Positions 7,729-16,398 of a DNA stretch of 36,082 nt are shown in pieces; the stretch's first letter is position 1; the number at the start of each line of letters is the position of its first letter. The position numbers were made by a program, and so were the translations under genes. The stretch is from positions 1 through 36,082 of the forward strand of contig MWDG01000024.1 of NCBI GenBank assembly GCA_002070455.1. The letters are read 5' to 3'. The stretch comes from Deltaproteobacteria bacterium ADurb.Bin151. GTDB lineage: Bacteria > Desulfobacterota > Syntrophia > Syntrophales > Smithellaceae. The notes beneath the pieces are model-generated. The model was given only the letters and a program-made list of their open reading frames with translations. It searched no databases and was not told the DNA's origin.

Positions 7729-8739
7729 ATGGAAACAGCAGATAAAATCGCCCAGCCGGTTCTGGTGACCGGTGCAACCGGGTTTATCGGAAGAAGAGTC
7801 GTTCATAAACTGCTGCAAAAAGAAATCGATGTGAAAGTACTGGTCCTTCCTAACGAAGTGATTCCATCGGAATGGGCAGGCAAAGTCAAAACGGTGTGCG
7901 GCAGTATATCGGATCCCCGTTCTGTAGAGGAAGCCGCCGCCGGAGCGGAAACGATCATTCACCTGGTGGCGATTGTTACAGACTGGGGAGACGAAAAGAA
8001 ATACTGGGAGGTTACGGTTCAAGGCAGCCGCCTGATTTTTGAACAGGCGGTGAAAAACCAGGCCCGCGTGGTTCTTGCCTCAAGCATAGCTGTCTACGGT
8101 GACTATATTCACTCTCAAGCCTGCCCTGAAGACACCCCCTACGGGAGAACATTGGGTCCCTACAGCAGAACCAAGCAGGCCCAGGAAAAGCTCGCCTGGG
8201 AATACTTTAAGAATAAGAGCATGAAGCTTTCCGTAGTTCGTCCGGCAAATGTCTATGGACCGGGTTCCGGCCCGTGGCTACACGACGTCATAGATGTCCT
8301 TCAAAGCGGATCTCCCGGTCTTATCTCCGGAGGGGAAATGAATGCGGGGCTTGCTTATGTTGACAATGTGGCCGATGTTCTCATTCTGGCCGGGTCAACC
8401 GAAAGGGCCATCGGAAGAGTGTATAATGCCTGTGACGGATTGGACGTTACATGGAAAAAATATTTTACGGATCTCGCCAATATCATTGGAGTGGGAAATC
8501 CGAAGAGCCTTCCCGCACCACTGGCAGCAATCGGAGCCTATCTGATGGAAGGGATATATAAACTGTTCGGCATTCAGAAACGTCCGCTCATTACCCGGGA
8601 GGCTCTGAATCTGGTCGGTTCGGATAACCGAATTCCCAATGACCGGATTAAAAATGAACTGGGTTACACACCACAGGTGTCCTATGCTGAAGGACTGAAG
8701 AGGATCAGAGAGTATATTGATCAAAAAATGAGAAAATGA
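7729..8739 (+). CDS. Extended SDR, NAD-dependent epimerase / 3-beta-hydroxysteroid dehydrogenase-like
   Basis: The protein has 336 residues with a Rossmann NAD(P) site TGATGFIG (residues 14-21) and the SDR catalytic set Ser118/Ser119, Tyr145 and Lys149 (PYSRTKQAQEK). The overall pattern is that of the extended SDR family that includes 3-beta-HSD/NSDHL-like and OleD-like enzymes acting on lipid substrates; sugar epimerases share the fold. A GGGAGG site lies seven bases before the ATG. The gene lies 34 bases downstream of the activase and 11 bases upstream of another SDR. The substrate is unknown; given the context, a hydroxyl/keto conversion on a hydrophobic compound is favoured. Confidence 0.85.
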   Translation: METADKIAQPVLVTGATGFIGRRVVHKLLQKEIDVKVLVLPNEVIPSEWAGKVKTVCGSISDPRSVEEAAAGAETIIHLVAIVTDWGDEKKYWEVTVQGSRLIFEQAVKNQARVVLASSIAVYGDYIHSQACPEDTPYGRTLGPYSRTKQAQEKLAWEYFKNKSMKLSVVRPANVYGPGSGPWLHDVIDVLQSGSPGLISGGEMNAGLAYVDNVADVLILAGSTERAIGRVYNACDGLDVTWKKYFTDLANIIGVGNPKSLPAPLAAIGAYLMEGIYKLFGIQKRPLITREALNLVGSDNRIPNDRIKNELGYTPQVSYAEGLKRIREYIDQKMRK

Positions 8740-8750
8740 GGTGAACGATC

Positions 8751-9581
8751 ATGGCTTACTTTTCCGGGAAACTCGCTTTTATTACCGGGGGATCAAGCGG
8801 CATTGGTCTGGCAACGGCAAATCTTCTTGCAAAGCAGGGATGCCGTCTTGTCCTTTTCGCCAGGGGGCAGGATTCGCTGGACAAGGCATGCCGGACCATT
8901 GAAGCAGGAATCAACAAGGCCTTTCAGCGCGTTCAATCCATCTCCATGGATGTCGCAAATGATCATGATGTGCAGCAAAAAATCAGAACCGCCGTCGAAA
9001 AGTTCGGTATCCCTGATCTGTTGATTAACAGCGCCGGCGTCAGTTCCGCAGGCTGTTTTGAAAACCTTTCCTATGACCAGTTTGACCAGTGCATGAAAAT
9101 CAATGCCTATGGCACGAGAAGCACCGTCAGCGCCATCCTGCCGTATATGAAACAAAAAGGCAGCGGACATATTGTCAATATTTCCTCCATGGCAGGACTG
9201 ATCGGCATGTTCGGCTACAGCTCGTACTGTACGACAAAATACGCTCTTGTGGGTTTTACCGAGTGCCTGCGCGGTGAATTGAAGCGATATAACATTAAAG
9301 TAACTCTTGTCTGCCCTCCGGAAGTGAAAACACCGTTTGTAGAAAAAGAAGCCGCATCGCTTCCTCGTGAAGCACGGGTAGTTAAATCATTTGCGGGTTT
9401 ACTGACACCTGAAGGGGCGGCCAGGGCGATTGTCCGTGGTGTGAAAAGCGGGAAATATCTCGTTGTGCCGGGCATTATGGCCAAATCCCTGTACTTCTGG
9501 CATCGTGTCAGCAACGGTTTTTTGACGCGCATGCCATCGGACCTGATTGTTAAATTGGTGGCCTGGCGGTCGGGAAAATAA
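8751..9581 (+). CDS. Classical SDR oxidoreductase, 3-ketosphinganine reductase-like
   Basis: The protein has 276 residues with a TGGSSGIG nucleotide site (12-19), NSAG (93-96) and catalytic Ser146, Tyr159 and Lys163. The stretch around GMFGYSSYCTTKYALVGF and the PPEVKTPFVEKE block resemble 3-ketodihydrosphingosine reductases more than FabG. This is judged by eye and not proven. The C-terminus has hydrophobic/aromatic patches (AKSLYFWHRV) that could associate with a membrane. It starts 11 bases after the preceding SDR, so it is the same operon. A reductase or dehydrogenase of a long-chain beta-hydroxy/keto compound is the reasonable guess. Confidence 0.85.
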   Translation: MAYFSGKLAFITGGSSGIGLATANLLAKQGCRLVLFARGQDSLDKACRTIEAGINKAFQRVQSISMDVANDHDVQQKIRTAVEKFGIPDLLINSAGVSSAGCFENLSYDQFDQCMKINAYGTRSTVSAILPYMKQKGSGHIVNISSMAGLIGMFGYSSYCTTKYALVGFTECLRGELKRYNIKVTLVCPPEVKTPFVEKEAASLPREARVVKSFAGLLTPEGAARAIVRGVKSGKYLVVPGIMAKSLYFWHRVSNGFLTRMPSDLIVKLVAWRSGK

Positions 9582-9712
9582 AATCAACACTCTGACCGGG
9601 GTGACTCTTTTGAGTATACGCCGGATACGGTTTTTCTCTGATGCAATCCATGGATAAAAGATTTATAATGTCTTTCAATGAACGTATTTGACGGGCGGGA
9701 GATCGTTTGGCA

Positions 9713-10732
9713 ATGAATATATTTTTTGAATCCGTAGCGGGCATGAAAAAACCCTATACCGAATCCCTGCAAAATATTTTAAGGCAATTCCAGCCGCCAT
9801 TTTCCTCCGGCGACAGCGTCGGGATCAAACTGCACTGGGGAGAGAGGGGCAACAAGGGCTTTCTGCCTCCGGACTACGCGAAAGAAATTGCCGGCTGGCT
9901 GATTTCAAAAGGGGCAGCGCCTTTCATTTTTGATACAACCGTGCTTTATTCCGGCGGCAGGCACACGGCTGCTGATGCTTTGAAAACGGCCTTTGACCAC
10001 GGTTACACGGCTGATTTTCTCGGGTGCCCGGTGATCATTGCCGACGGCGTGGATGGACGGGATGTCGTCTCAATTCCGGCGGGATACAGGCATTTTAAGA
10101 CCGTTCAGGTCGGATCTGTCTTCGACCGGGCGCAGGGATTTGTCATTTTTTCCCATTTCAAAGGACACATGGTTTCTTTGTTCGGCGGTGCCATCAAGAA
10201 TATCTCGATGGGGTTTGCGTCCCGGGCCCAGAAGCAGCGGATGCATTCCGATTATCATCCGGTGCTGAATAAGAAAAAGTGCACCCGTTGCGGTGTTTGT
10301 GTTGAGATTTGCCCGACAAAAGCGGCAAGCATGACTGAGCCCGGTTATCCTCAATATGATTTGAAAAAGTGCATCGGATGCGCTCAGTGTATTGCCATGT
10401 GCCGGGAATCGGCCCTGAAGATCTTCTGGGACTCGGACATAAAGATTTTTCAGGAGAAGCTGGTTGAAACGGCGGCGGCCGTCTGGAAAAAGATTCAGGG
10501 AAAGACCGTTGTCATTAATGCCCTGCTGAACATCACCGCGGAATGCGACTGCCTGCCGGGAAAGAATCCCATCATTGGCAGGGATCACGGGTTTATCGGC
10601 GGCGATCACCCCGTGAAAGTGGATGCGGAGTCCCTGAAGATGACGGGAGCGGAAATCTTTGAAAAAGTCCATCCGGGAATTCCGTGGCAGCATCAGTTTT
10701 CATACGCCAGGGAGATCGGATTCATCGGTTGA
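9713..10732 (+). CDS. DUF362 domain protein with C-terminal two-cluster ferredoxin module
   Basis: The protein has 339 residues from ATG 9713; a TTG at 9707 with closer spacing to GGGAG is the alternative start. The N-terminal two thirds match the DUF362 family (a KLHWGERGNKGFLPP block, an FIFDTTVLYSGGRH block, a FSHFKGHMVSLFGGAIKN block). Two 4Fe-4S motifs follow: KCTRCGVCVEICP and KCIGCAQCIAMC, with eight cysteines at about 190-200 and 220-230. DUF362 proteins are widespread in anaerobes and their function is unsettled. It is the last gene of the forward GRE cluster after a 131-base gap. A redox-partner or regeneration role for the neighbouring enzymes is possible but unproven. Confidence 0.85.
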   Translation: MNIFFESVAGMKKPYTESLQNILRQFQPPFSSGDSVGIKLHWGERGNKGFLPPDYAKEIAGWLISKGAAPFIFDTTVLYSGGRHTAADALKTAFDHGYTADFLGCPVIIADGVDGRDVVSIPAGYRHFKTVQVGSVFDRAQGFVIFSHFKGHMVSLFGGAIKNISMGFASRAQKQRMHSDYHPVLNKKKCTRCGVCVEICPTKAASMTEPGYPQYDLKKCIGCAQCIAMCRESALKIFWDSDIKIFQEKLVETAAAVWKKIQGKTVVINALLNITAECDCLPGKNPIIGRDHGFIGGDHPVKVDAESLKMTGAEIFEKVHPGIPWQHQFSYAREIGFIG

Positions 10733-10733
10733 A

Positions 10734-11318
10734 CTAAGAATCGTAATCTAAATCAATGCTAAAGTTTGCCGGTGTGTGCGGTACAATATTTTTATAAAAA
10801 GCCATAATGATTTGCATGTCTTTTCTCATATTGCCACTGGGATAAACGATTTTACCCACACCTGCTTCTTTCTTCTTATAATCTAAATATCCCAATGCCA
10901 CGGGAACATTCGCTAAAACAGCAACATGATAAAAACCTGTTTTCCATTTACTGCTCAAAGAACGAGTGCCTTCAGGTGTTACCAGCATGACCAGATTGTC
11001 GTGTACTTTAAATAAATCTGCCATTACCTGTACCATGCTGGGCCGTTCCTCCCCCTCTTTTTTAGGACGGCGGTCAATGCCGATACAACCGAGTGCACGG
11101 GCAAACGGGCCATAAGGAAAGCGCATATAACTGCGTTTAATGGTAAGTTTTACAGGAACGCCCATTTTAAGAAAACCAAGGCGAGTGTAAAGAAAATCCC
11201 AATTACTGGTATGGGGGGCGGCAATCATCACGCATTGCTTAACATCTGGAGGCAGACCATTTTTGACCGTCCAGCCGCTGAGAGTTAATACGACATGGGC
11301 GAAAAGTTTCGTTAGCAT
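10734..11318 (-). CDS. PlsC-like lysophospholipid acyltransferase family protein
   Basis: This short acyltransferase has 194 residues. It has the HX4D motif PHTSNWDF (His36, Asp41) and the TPEGTRS substrate block (EGTR 116-119) of the PlsC/LPLAT family, but lacks the extra length of housekeeping PlsC (about 240 residues). No clear transmembrane anchor is present beyond a hydrophobic N-terminal stretch. It converges with the DUF362 gene, with a single base between the stop codons and no terminator between them. It looks more AT-rich than its neighbours and resembles compact acyltransferases known from Bacteroidetes, suggesting transfer; this rests on impression. The acyl acceptor is unknown. 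Confidence 0.85.
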   Translation of the reverse strand: MLTKLFAHVVLTLSGWTVKNGLPPDVKQCVMIAAPHTSNWDFLYTRLGFLKMGVPVKLTIKRSYMRFPYGPFARALGCIGIDRRPKKEGEERPSMVQVMADLFKVHDNLVMLVTPEGTRSLSSKWKTGFYHVAVLANVPVALGYLDYKKKEAGVGKIVYPSGNMRKDMQIIMAFYKNIVPHTPANFSIDLDYDS

Positions 11319-11474
11319 AATAAAAGACCATCATATTTTTGGGTGTAAAAATTTTTGAAGTATACGGGTTTTACCGGTACTGCAAATCCGTGGTCGGTTA
11401 TTTCCATTTATCACCTGATTACCATCTATCAATGTACCCCCCGGCATTTCCTGGAAATAACGGCAGATCGTTTG
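11319..11474. other. Intergenic spacer between acyltransferase and acyl-CoA synthetase
   Basis: These 156 bases contain no ORF or RNA gene that I can support. The ligase stop and acyltransferase start are on the same strand, so this spacer must hold either the ligase terminator or the acyltransferase promoter. No strong hairpin with a T-run stands out. No copy of the TetR palindrome from 3014-3040 is seen here. Confidence 0.5.
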
Positions 11475-13355
11475 CTAGTCTGATATAGATCTGCTGGCTG
11501 ACGGCTGCAATTCCATTTCTGCCATCTGGCGCAACATTTTTTTGTTGATCTTCTGCACTTCGGTAAGAGGGATCGCATCAACGATGCGCACGATCTTCGG
11601 CACGGCGTATTTGGCCACGGTGGTTTTCAGATATTGAATGATCTTTTCTTCCGTAATGTCTGCTTTACATCCGCTCTGCGGCTCGATAAATATGCATACC
11701 CACTCACTGCCCTGTCTTTCGGGATCGGGAATTCCTATGGCCGCCGCTCTTTCCACTCCGGGATAATTTTGCAGGATGTCTTCAATCTCTCTGGAGTAGA
11801 CCTTAAATCCGGAGACGATGATCATATCTTTTGTTCGGTCAACGATGTAGAAATATCCGTTTTCATCAACCCTGACGACGTCGCCCGTTCGGACATATCC
11901 CTCCCGGTCCAGGCCGCTCCCGGGTTCCGGCCAGTAGCCCAGCATCCGCTGCGGACCGCGCAGGTACATTTCACCTGTCTTGCCGCCGCATACTTCTTCC
12001 CAGGAGAGAACCGCCCCCGAGTCAATATCAACAATTTTAATTTCCGTATCCGGCATCGGAATGCCAATGGTTCCCCTTTTTTCAACTTTTTTCTTTGGCT
12101 GCTTATCGGCATCGGCAGTTAACCTGGATAAAAATCCCATGGCCCTGCCTAATAAATAACCGACATTTTTGCTGCCCAAAGCCCGAAATAAGGCGTTGAT
12201 GCCGGCAGCGACACCGGGCAGTTGAATAAACAGGCTGTTTATTCTGACAGGAATTCTGCCGCCCATAATTCGCAGAAGAAATGAGGTATTCAGGTGTGTC
12301 GTCGGCGACATTTCAGAAAGACCGTACCCTTCCATGATGCCGCTTCCTCCGCTTTTCTTGTCAAATTCCTCCTGAACATTTCTGGAGAGAGGGGCTGAAC
12401 CGGAAATTCCCAGAATGTTGACATCTTTTAATTCCTGCTGCGTCAATTTCATAAACTGAGTCGGGACGCCGATCTGTATGAACGGATTATACTCCCGGAT
12501 CATTCTTACCATGCTTTCCGTGTCCCTGGCATCGGGAATCAGGATCTGGTTGTAGCCCTCGTTGGTCATGCAATGCATCGTGCTGTGACCGTATGAATGG
12601 AAAAAGGGAAGCCCCATTAGTACGGTAAGGACGCCTTCGGCCAGCAGGTGTGAACGCCCGAGTGCATTTCCATTCTGAATGGCATTGGCATAGACGTTCC
12701 TGTGCGTCAGCATACATCCCTTAGGGAGACCGGTTGTACCACCGGTAAACAGAATCAGTTCCAGATCTTTCTCCACATCAAATGTCACATCCGGAGGATC
12801 GGGAGAGGTGTTTGCAATCAGTTCGCCCCACCATAGAGCATCTTTGATTTTAATCGGTTCATAATTTTGCGGTTTATGAAGTGAATAATCAGCTAATTTT
12901 GAAACAATGATATTTTTTATTGGGACTTTTTGAAGCGTGTCCTGGATTACGTCCAGATATTCATCCAGGCAAATCAGAGCTTGCGGCAATCCTTCCTTGA
13001 ACTTATGCTGGAGTTGATCAGCCGGTTCCAGTGAACTGGCGGGAACATGCACCAGTCCGGCTCTTGAAATTGCATAATCCGCGATAACAAACTGGATGGA
13101 AGTCGGTAAAAGCGTGGCAACTCTGTCGCCCTTTTTTAATCCTTTGTGATGTAAAGCCGTGGCCAGGCGATCCACATGATCCTTTACATCGGGATAGGTC
13201 ATCCTGTAATCCATCTGAATAAGCCCCTGGTTCTTGTATTTACGGGCTGTCTTATACAGGGTTTCATAGACCGGCTGGTCAGGATAAGGTTTGAATGTTT
13301 CAGGTATTCCGAATACGCGATATTCTTTTAACCACGGTAAGTCAGCTCCAGCCAC
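11475..13355 (-). CDS. Long-chain acyl-CoA synthetase / AMP-dependent ligase
   Basis: The 626-residue protein starts at a GTG behind AAGGGAG. It activates a carboxylic acid to acyl-AMP and then acyl-CoA. Motifs in order are the ATP loop LFTGGTTGLPKG (202-213), GYGLSEMSPTTH (A5, about 343-354), YVRTGDVV (A7/A8, 487-494), DRTKDMIIVSGFKVYSREIE (506-525) and the catalytic lysine in EVQKINKKML (Lys602, with Gln in place of the usual Gly before it). Between A5 and the next conserved block there is an extra segment of about 70 residues (360-430), partly hydrophobic, that is longer than in typical FadD. It could help membrane or lipid contact. Chain length is not determinable; long-chain fatty acid is the family default. 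It may feed the neighbouring lipid genes, but it is divergently placed. Confidence 0.9.
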   Translation of the reverse strand: MAGADLPWLKEYRVFGIPETFKPYPDQPVYETLYKTARKYKNQGLIQMDYRMTYPDVKDHVDRLATALHHKGLKKGDRVATLLPTSIQFVIADYAISRAGLVHVPASSLEPADQLQHKFKEGLPQALICLDEYLDVIQDTLQKVPIKNIIVSKLADYSLHKPQNYEPIKIKDALWWGELIANTSPDPPDVTFDVEKDLELILFTGGTTGLPKGCMLTHRNVYANAIQNGNALGRSHLLAEGVLTVLMGLPFFHSYGHSTMHCMTNEGYNQILIPDARDTESMVRMIREYNPFIQIGVPTQFMKLTQQELKDVNILGISGSAPLSRNVQEEFDKKSGGSGIMEGYGLSEMSPTTHLNTSFLLRIMGGRIPVRINSLFIQLPGVAAGINALFRALGSKNVGYLLGRAMGFLSRLTADADKQPKKKVEKRGTIGIPMPDTEIKIVDIDSGAVLSWEEVCGGKTGEMYLRGPQRMLGYWPEPGSGLDREGYVRTGDVVRVDENGYFYIVDRTKDMIIVSGFKVYSREIEDILQNYPGVERAAAIGIPDPERQGSEWVCIFIEPQSGCKADITEEKIIQYLKTTVAKYAVPKIVRIVDAIPLTEVQKINKKMLRQMAEMELQPSASRSISD

Positions 13356-13466
13356 AAAATTCTCCCTTGAAGTATTTTTTACTCATGAGAATCCTTCCCC
13401 TTGGAGGTTGTATGAAATGCAGAACCCGGATGGCGGAATGGATAACGGATCTTTGTGCAATTCCTT

Positions 13467-13916
13467 TCATTCACGCACAATGAGGACGGGAATACTCTTT
13501 TCGTTGTGCAGGACGCCGTAGGAAACACTTCCCAGCATGGTGGCGGAAAACGCGCTCCTTCCACGGGATCCCATAACGATCAGATTCGCTTTAACCTTTT
13601 TGGCTTCCCTGGCGATCTCCTCCACAGGGTATCCCATCTTGATGGAAATGCGGCATGATACGCCGCGTTTATCGCACACCTTTTTGATCGCTCCGACATA
13701 TTCCCGGGCGGCTTCGGTCAGATAATCCTCGACAGTCTCCGGATTTTGTCTTGGTGCCTTTGCCGCTGGAACAGCTTGGGTCATAAACATCCGTTTATCA
13801 ATCACGCTCAAGACGCTAATGGAAGCCTTCAGCTGTTTGGCAAGATTCACCGCGTAAACAGCCGCTTTTTGAGATGTTTTTGAACCATCCGTGGGAACAA
13901 GAATTCTTGAAATCAT
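13467..13916 (-). CDS. Universal stress protein UspA family
   Basis: The protein has 149 residues from ATG 13916, selected because AAGGAGGAG lies just upstream; a longer frame to 13946 lacks such a site. The fold signature is complete: an N-terminal ISRILVPTDGS strand and loop, and the C-terminal ATP-binding pattern VMGSRGRSAFSATMLGSVS with a G-x2-G-x9-G(S)-like arrangement. It is a single-domain cytosolic protein, probably ATP-binding and stress-induced. It is monocistronic, with its own strong promoter on the minus strand (13996-14024). Confidence 0.92.
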   Translation of the reverse strand: MISRILVPTDGSKTSQKAAVYAVNLAKQLKASISVLSVIDKRMFMTQAVPAAKAPRQNPETVEDYLTEAAREYVGAIKKVCDKRGVSCRISIKMGYPVEEIAREAKKVKANLIVMGSRGRSAFSATMLGSVSYGVLHNEKSIPVLIVRE

Positions 13917-13995
13917 ATCTCCTCCTTTGATTGCCGGAAAACGCAAAAAGCATTATGTTCTATGGATGACCGATTCTATTCAAAAATCACTCGTT

Positions 13996-14024
13996 ATAAT
14001 ATAAACGATATCATTGCCTGTCAA
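13996..14024 (-). promoter_or_regulatory. Strong sigma-70 promoter for uspA
   Basis: On the minus strand TTGACA (14019-14024) and TATTAT (13996-14001) are separated by 17 bases, matching 11 of 12 consensus positions. The uspA ATG lies about 80 bases downstream, leaving a 5' leader of roughly 70 bases. Confidence 0.65.
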
Positions 14025-14159
14025 TGAAATAATGGCTTTTCATTTTCACTTGACAGATGCCTTCGCGCCGATTAACGTTAAATAATATGTGATTATTCAT
14101 ATCAAGGGGAATGGCAAACCACATCTATGGGTAGATCGGGAAGAACAGGGAGTGTAAAC

Positions 14160-16316
14160 ATGCACAGCAAAGGGTCAGAAAACACATTGGGAAATATTGC
14201 CAACAATTATCGTATCAGCAAAGGGAAATGGAGACCCAGGCACAGATTTATTGCTTTTCTGCCTCTGGTTATTCTGCTTTTCGTAGTTATCCCGTTGGAT
14301 ATCGCGGCGAAAGACCTTACCTGCAACCGTCTGCCCATGCTCATGGAGGCGTTCCATGAGAACCATTATGCGACAAAAAGCATGACACCGCAGATCAAGG
14401 CTCAGGCCGTTGAACAGATGATCAAGCGTCTTGATCCGTCTAAAACGCTGTTGTACGAGTCCGATCTCCAAACCATTAAGCCGCTCCTCCTGGAGTTGTT
14501 TGTAAGTGTTGAGAAGGGCAACTGCGCTTCGCTTCAACCGGTTTACACCCTGCTGGTCGCACGGGCGCGCGAAAACGAAGCGATGGTCAAAAGGATTTTG
14601 GGCCCGGACTTTCGTCTTGATGACCGGATGGAGCTGACGATCGATGTCGAAAAACGCCCCTTCCCGAAGACGGTGGCTGCAAAGCAGGAACTCCTGAAAA
14701 AGATTGTGCAGTTCCAGATCGAAAACTCTCTGCTTTCCGGCATAGATATGGCAGAGGCCAAAAAGCAGCAGATCCATCGATATGAACTGCAGACAAAGCG
14801 TGTGGTGGAACAGAATCCCGCTCAGTTGATCACTACTGCTGCCGAGGCGTTTGCAGGTGCCCTGGATCCGCATACGAGTTACCTTTCCCCAAGAAACCTC
14901 GAGGACCTGCAGATTCAGATGAAGCTTTCCCTTGAGGGAATCGGCGCTATGCTGAGCAGTGATACAGGTTTCACCATTATCGAAGAACTGGTTCCGGGTG
15001 GTGGGGCCGAGAAAACCGGAATGCTGAAACCAAAAGACAGAATCATTGCCGTGGCCCAGGAAGGGGAGAAACCCGTAAATGTCATCGATATGGACCTGCG
15101 CGATGTCGTCAGCATGATCCGTGGGAAAAAAGGCACGCGGGTGACCCTGACCATCCTGCGTCCCGGCCAAAGCAAGGACCGCTTCAACGTCACCATTGTC
15201 AGAGACAAGATCGACATGAAGGAACAGGAGGCGAAAATTTCTTATGAGAGCAGAAAAGCTGGAGGCAGACAATACCGGTTCGGTATAATCGATCTGCCTT
15301 CTTTTTACGGTGGTGAAAAGGGCGGAAAGTCGAGTTATGAAGACGTGAAAAAACTTCTTGCCGAAGCCAGGCTTCAGGCAGTGGATGGTATTGTACTGAA
15401 TCTCTCGCGAAACGGTGGTGGGCTTCTCGATGAAGCAGTTCGCCTTGCCGGGCTTTTTATCGGCAAGGGCGGAATCGTAGCAGTCCGGGATGGCCGCGGG
15501 GAAGTCACGATCCTTTCCAACGGTTCTCCCTCCTTATGGAGTTTCGGAAACAAACGCAAAGTTGTCCGGTTGCCTCTTGAAAGTCAACGGTCGATCTATA
15601 CAGGGCCCCTTGTTGTTTTGACAAGCCGCATGAGCGCCTCGGCAAGTGAGATTGTCACCGGCGCCCTGAAAGACTACCGTCGCGCCGTGATTGTCGGGGC
15701 GGATCATACGTATGGCAAGGGATCTGTGCAGGCTCTGTTCCCGCTGCCGTGGGAACTGGGTGGAATGAAAGTCACGACGGGCTTATACTTCCTGCCTGGC
15801 GGCCAATCGACACAGAAGACGGGAGTGACAGCCGATGTGGTTCTGCCTGCATGGACTTCTCTTGAAGATGTCGGTGAAGCATCCCTGGATTATCCACTGC
15901 CGGCCCAGTCCATCCAACCCTTCATCGCTCTGCGGGGCAAAGACGCTCCGGCCTGGAAACCTGTTGACGAGGTCCTGATTCCAGCGCTGGCTGAAAAGTC
16001 AAAAGCCCGGGTGGAGAAAGACGCAAAATTTGCCAAGATCAGCAAAGACAACAAAGAGGCCGCCGCCAGAAAGGGGGTTATCCAGATTGCCGAGTTCCGA
16101 AAGTCCATGAAAGAAGAAAATGGCGGCAAAGAGAAGAAAACCCCTTCCGAACTCAGACAAAAAGCCCGGGAAGAAAACGCGCCGTTCGTGAATGAGAGCA
16201 TCAATGTCCTGATAGACATGATCGCCAATGCCCAGACCCGAAAGACGTCACCAGCAACAAACACATCAAAAGGGGGATCCGTCAACAGGGCAGACGCTGC
16301 GGGCAGGCAAATTTAA
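14160..16316 (+). CDS. Carboxy-terminal processing protease, Tsp/Prc type (S41)
   Basis: The protein has 718 residues from ATG 14160, chosen because GGAG lies seven bases upstream; an in-frame ATG at 14127 has no site. An N-terminal hydrophobic segment (FLPLVILLFVVIPLDIAA) is a signal peptide or anchor, placing the enzyme in the periplasm. A Tsp N-terminal helical domain follows, then a PDZ domain (about 260-345, GIGAMLSSDTGFTIIEELVP) and the S41 protease core. The Ser-Lys dyad aligns with E. coli Tsp: Ser494 in SASASEI, Asp505 and Lys520 in YGKGSVQ. The lysine/glutamate-rich tail (about 620-690) corresponds to the C-terminal DUF3340-like domain of Tsp. The role is degradation or processing of periplasmic proteins at their C-termini. 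Confidence 0.94.
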   Translation: MHSKGSENTLGNIANNYRISKGKWRPRHRFIAFLPLVILLFVVIPLDIAAKDLTCNRLPMLMEAFHENHYATKSMTPQIKAQAVEQMIKRLDPSKTLLYESDLQTIKPLLLELFVSVEKGNCASLQPVYTLLVARARENEAMVKRILGPDFRLDDRMELTIDVEKRPFPKTVAAKQELLKKIVQFQIENSLLSGIDMAEAKKQQIHRYELQTKRVVEQNPAQLITTAAEAFAGALDPHTSYLSPRNLEDLQIQMKLSLEGIGAMLSSDTGFTIIEELVPGGGAEKTGMLKPKDRIIAVAQEGEKPVNVIDMDLRDVVSMIRGKKGTRVTLTILRPGQSKDRFNVTIVRDKIDMKEQEAKISYESRKAGGRQYRFGIIDLPSFYGGEKGGKSSYEDVKKLLAEARLQAVDGIVLNLSRNGGGLLDEAVRLAGLFIGKGGIVAVRDGRGEVTILSNGSPSLWSFGNKRKVVRLPLESQRSIYTGPLVVLTSRMSASASEIVTGALKDYRRAVIVGADHTYGKGSVQALFPLPWELGGMKVTTGLYFLPGGQSTQKTGVTADVVLPAWTSLEDVGEASLDYPLPAQSIQPFIALRGKDAPAWKPVDEVLIPALAEKSKARVEKDAKFAKISKDNKEAAARKGVIQIAEFRKSMKEENGGKEKKTPSELRQKAREENAPFVNESINVLIDMIANAQTRKTSPATNTSKGGSVNRADAAGRQI

Positions 16317-16398
16317 TGATTTCTTTTTCTGCTCCGTTAATCTGAAAGTAGCATGATCATCGGTGGTGAGATTACGGACCGGACTTGGCTGAGTGGTT

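Noticed and set aside
14175..15272. 365-codon open frame on the minus strand
   Set aside because: It lies wholly antisense to the Tsp protease gene, has no ribosome-binding site and no recognisable family; it is a by-product of the codon use of the real gene.
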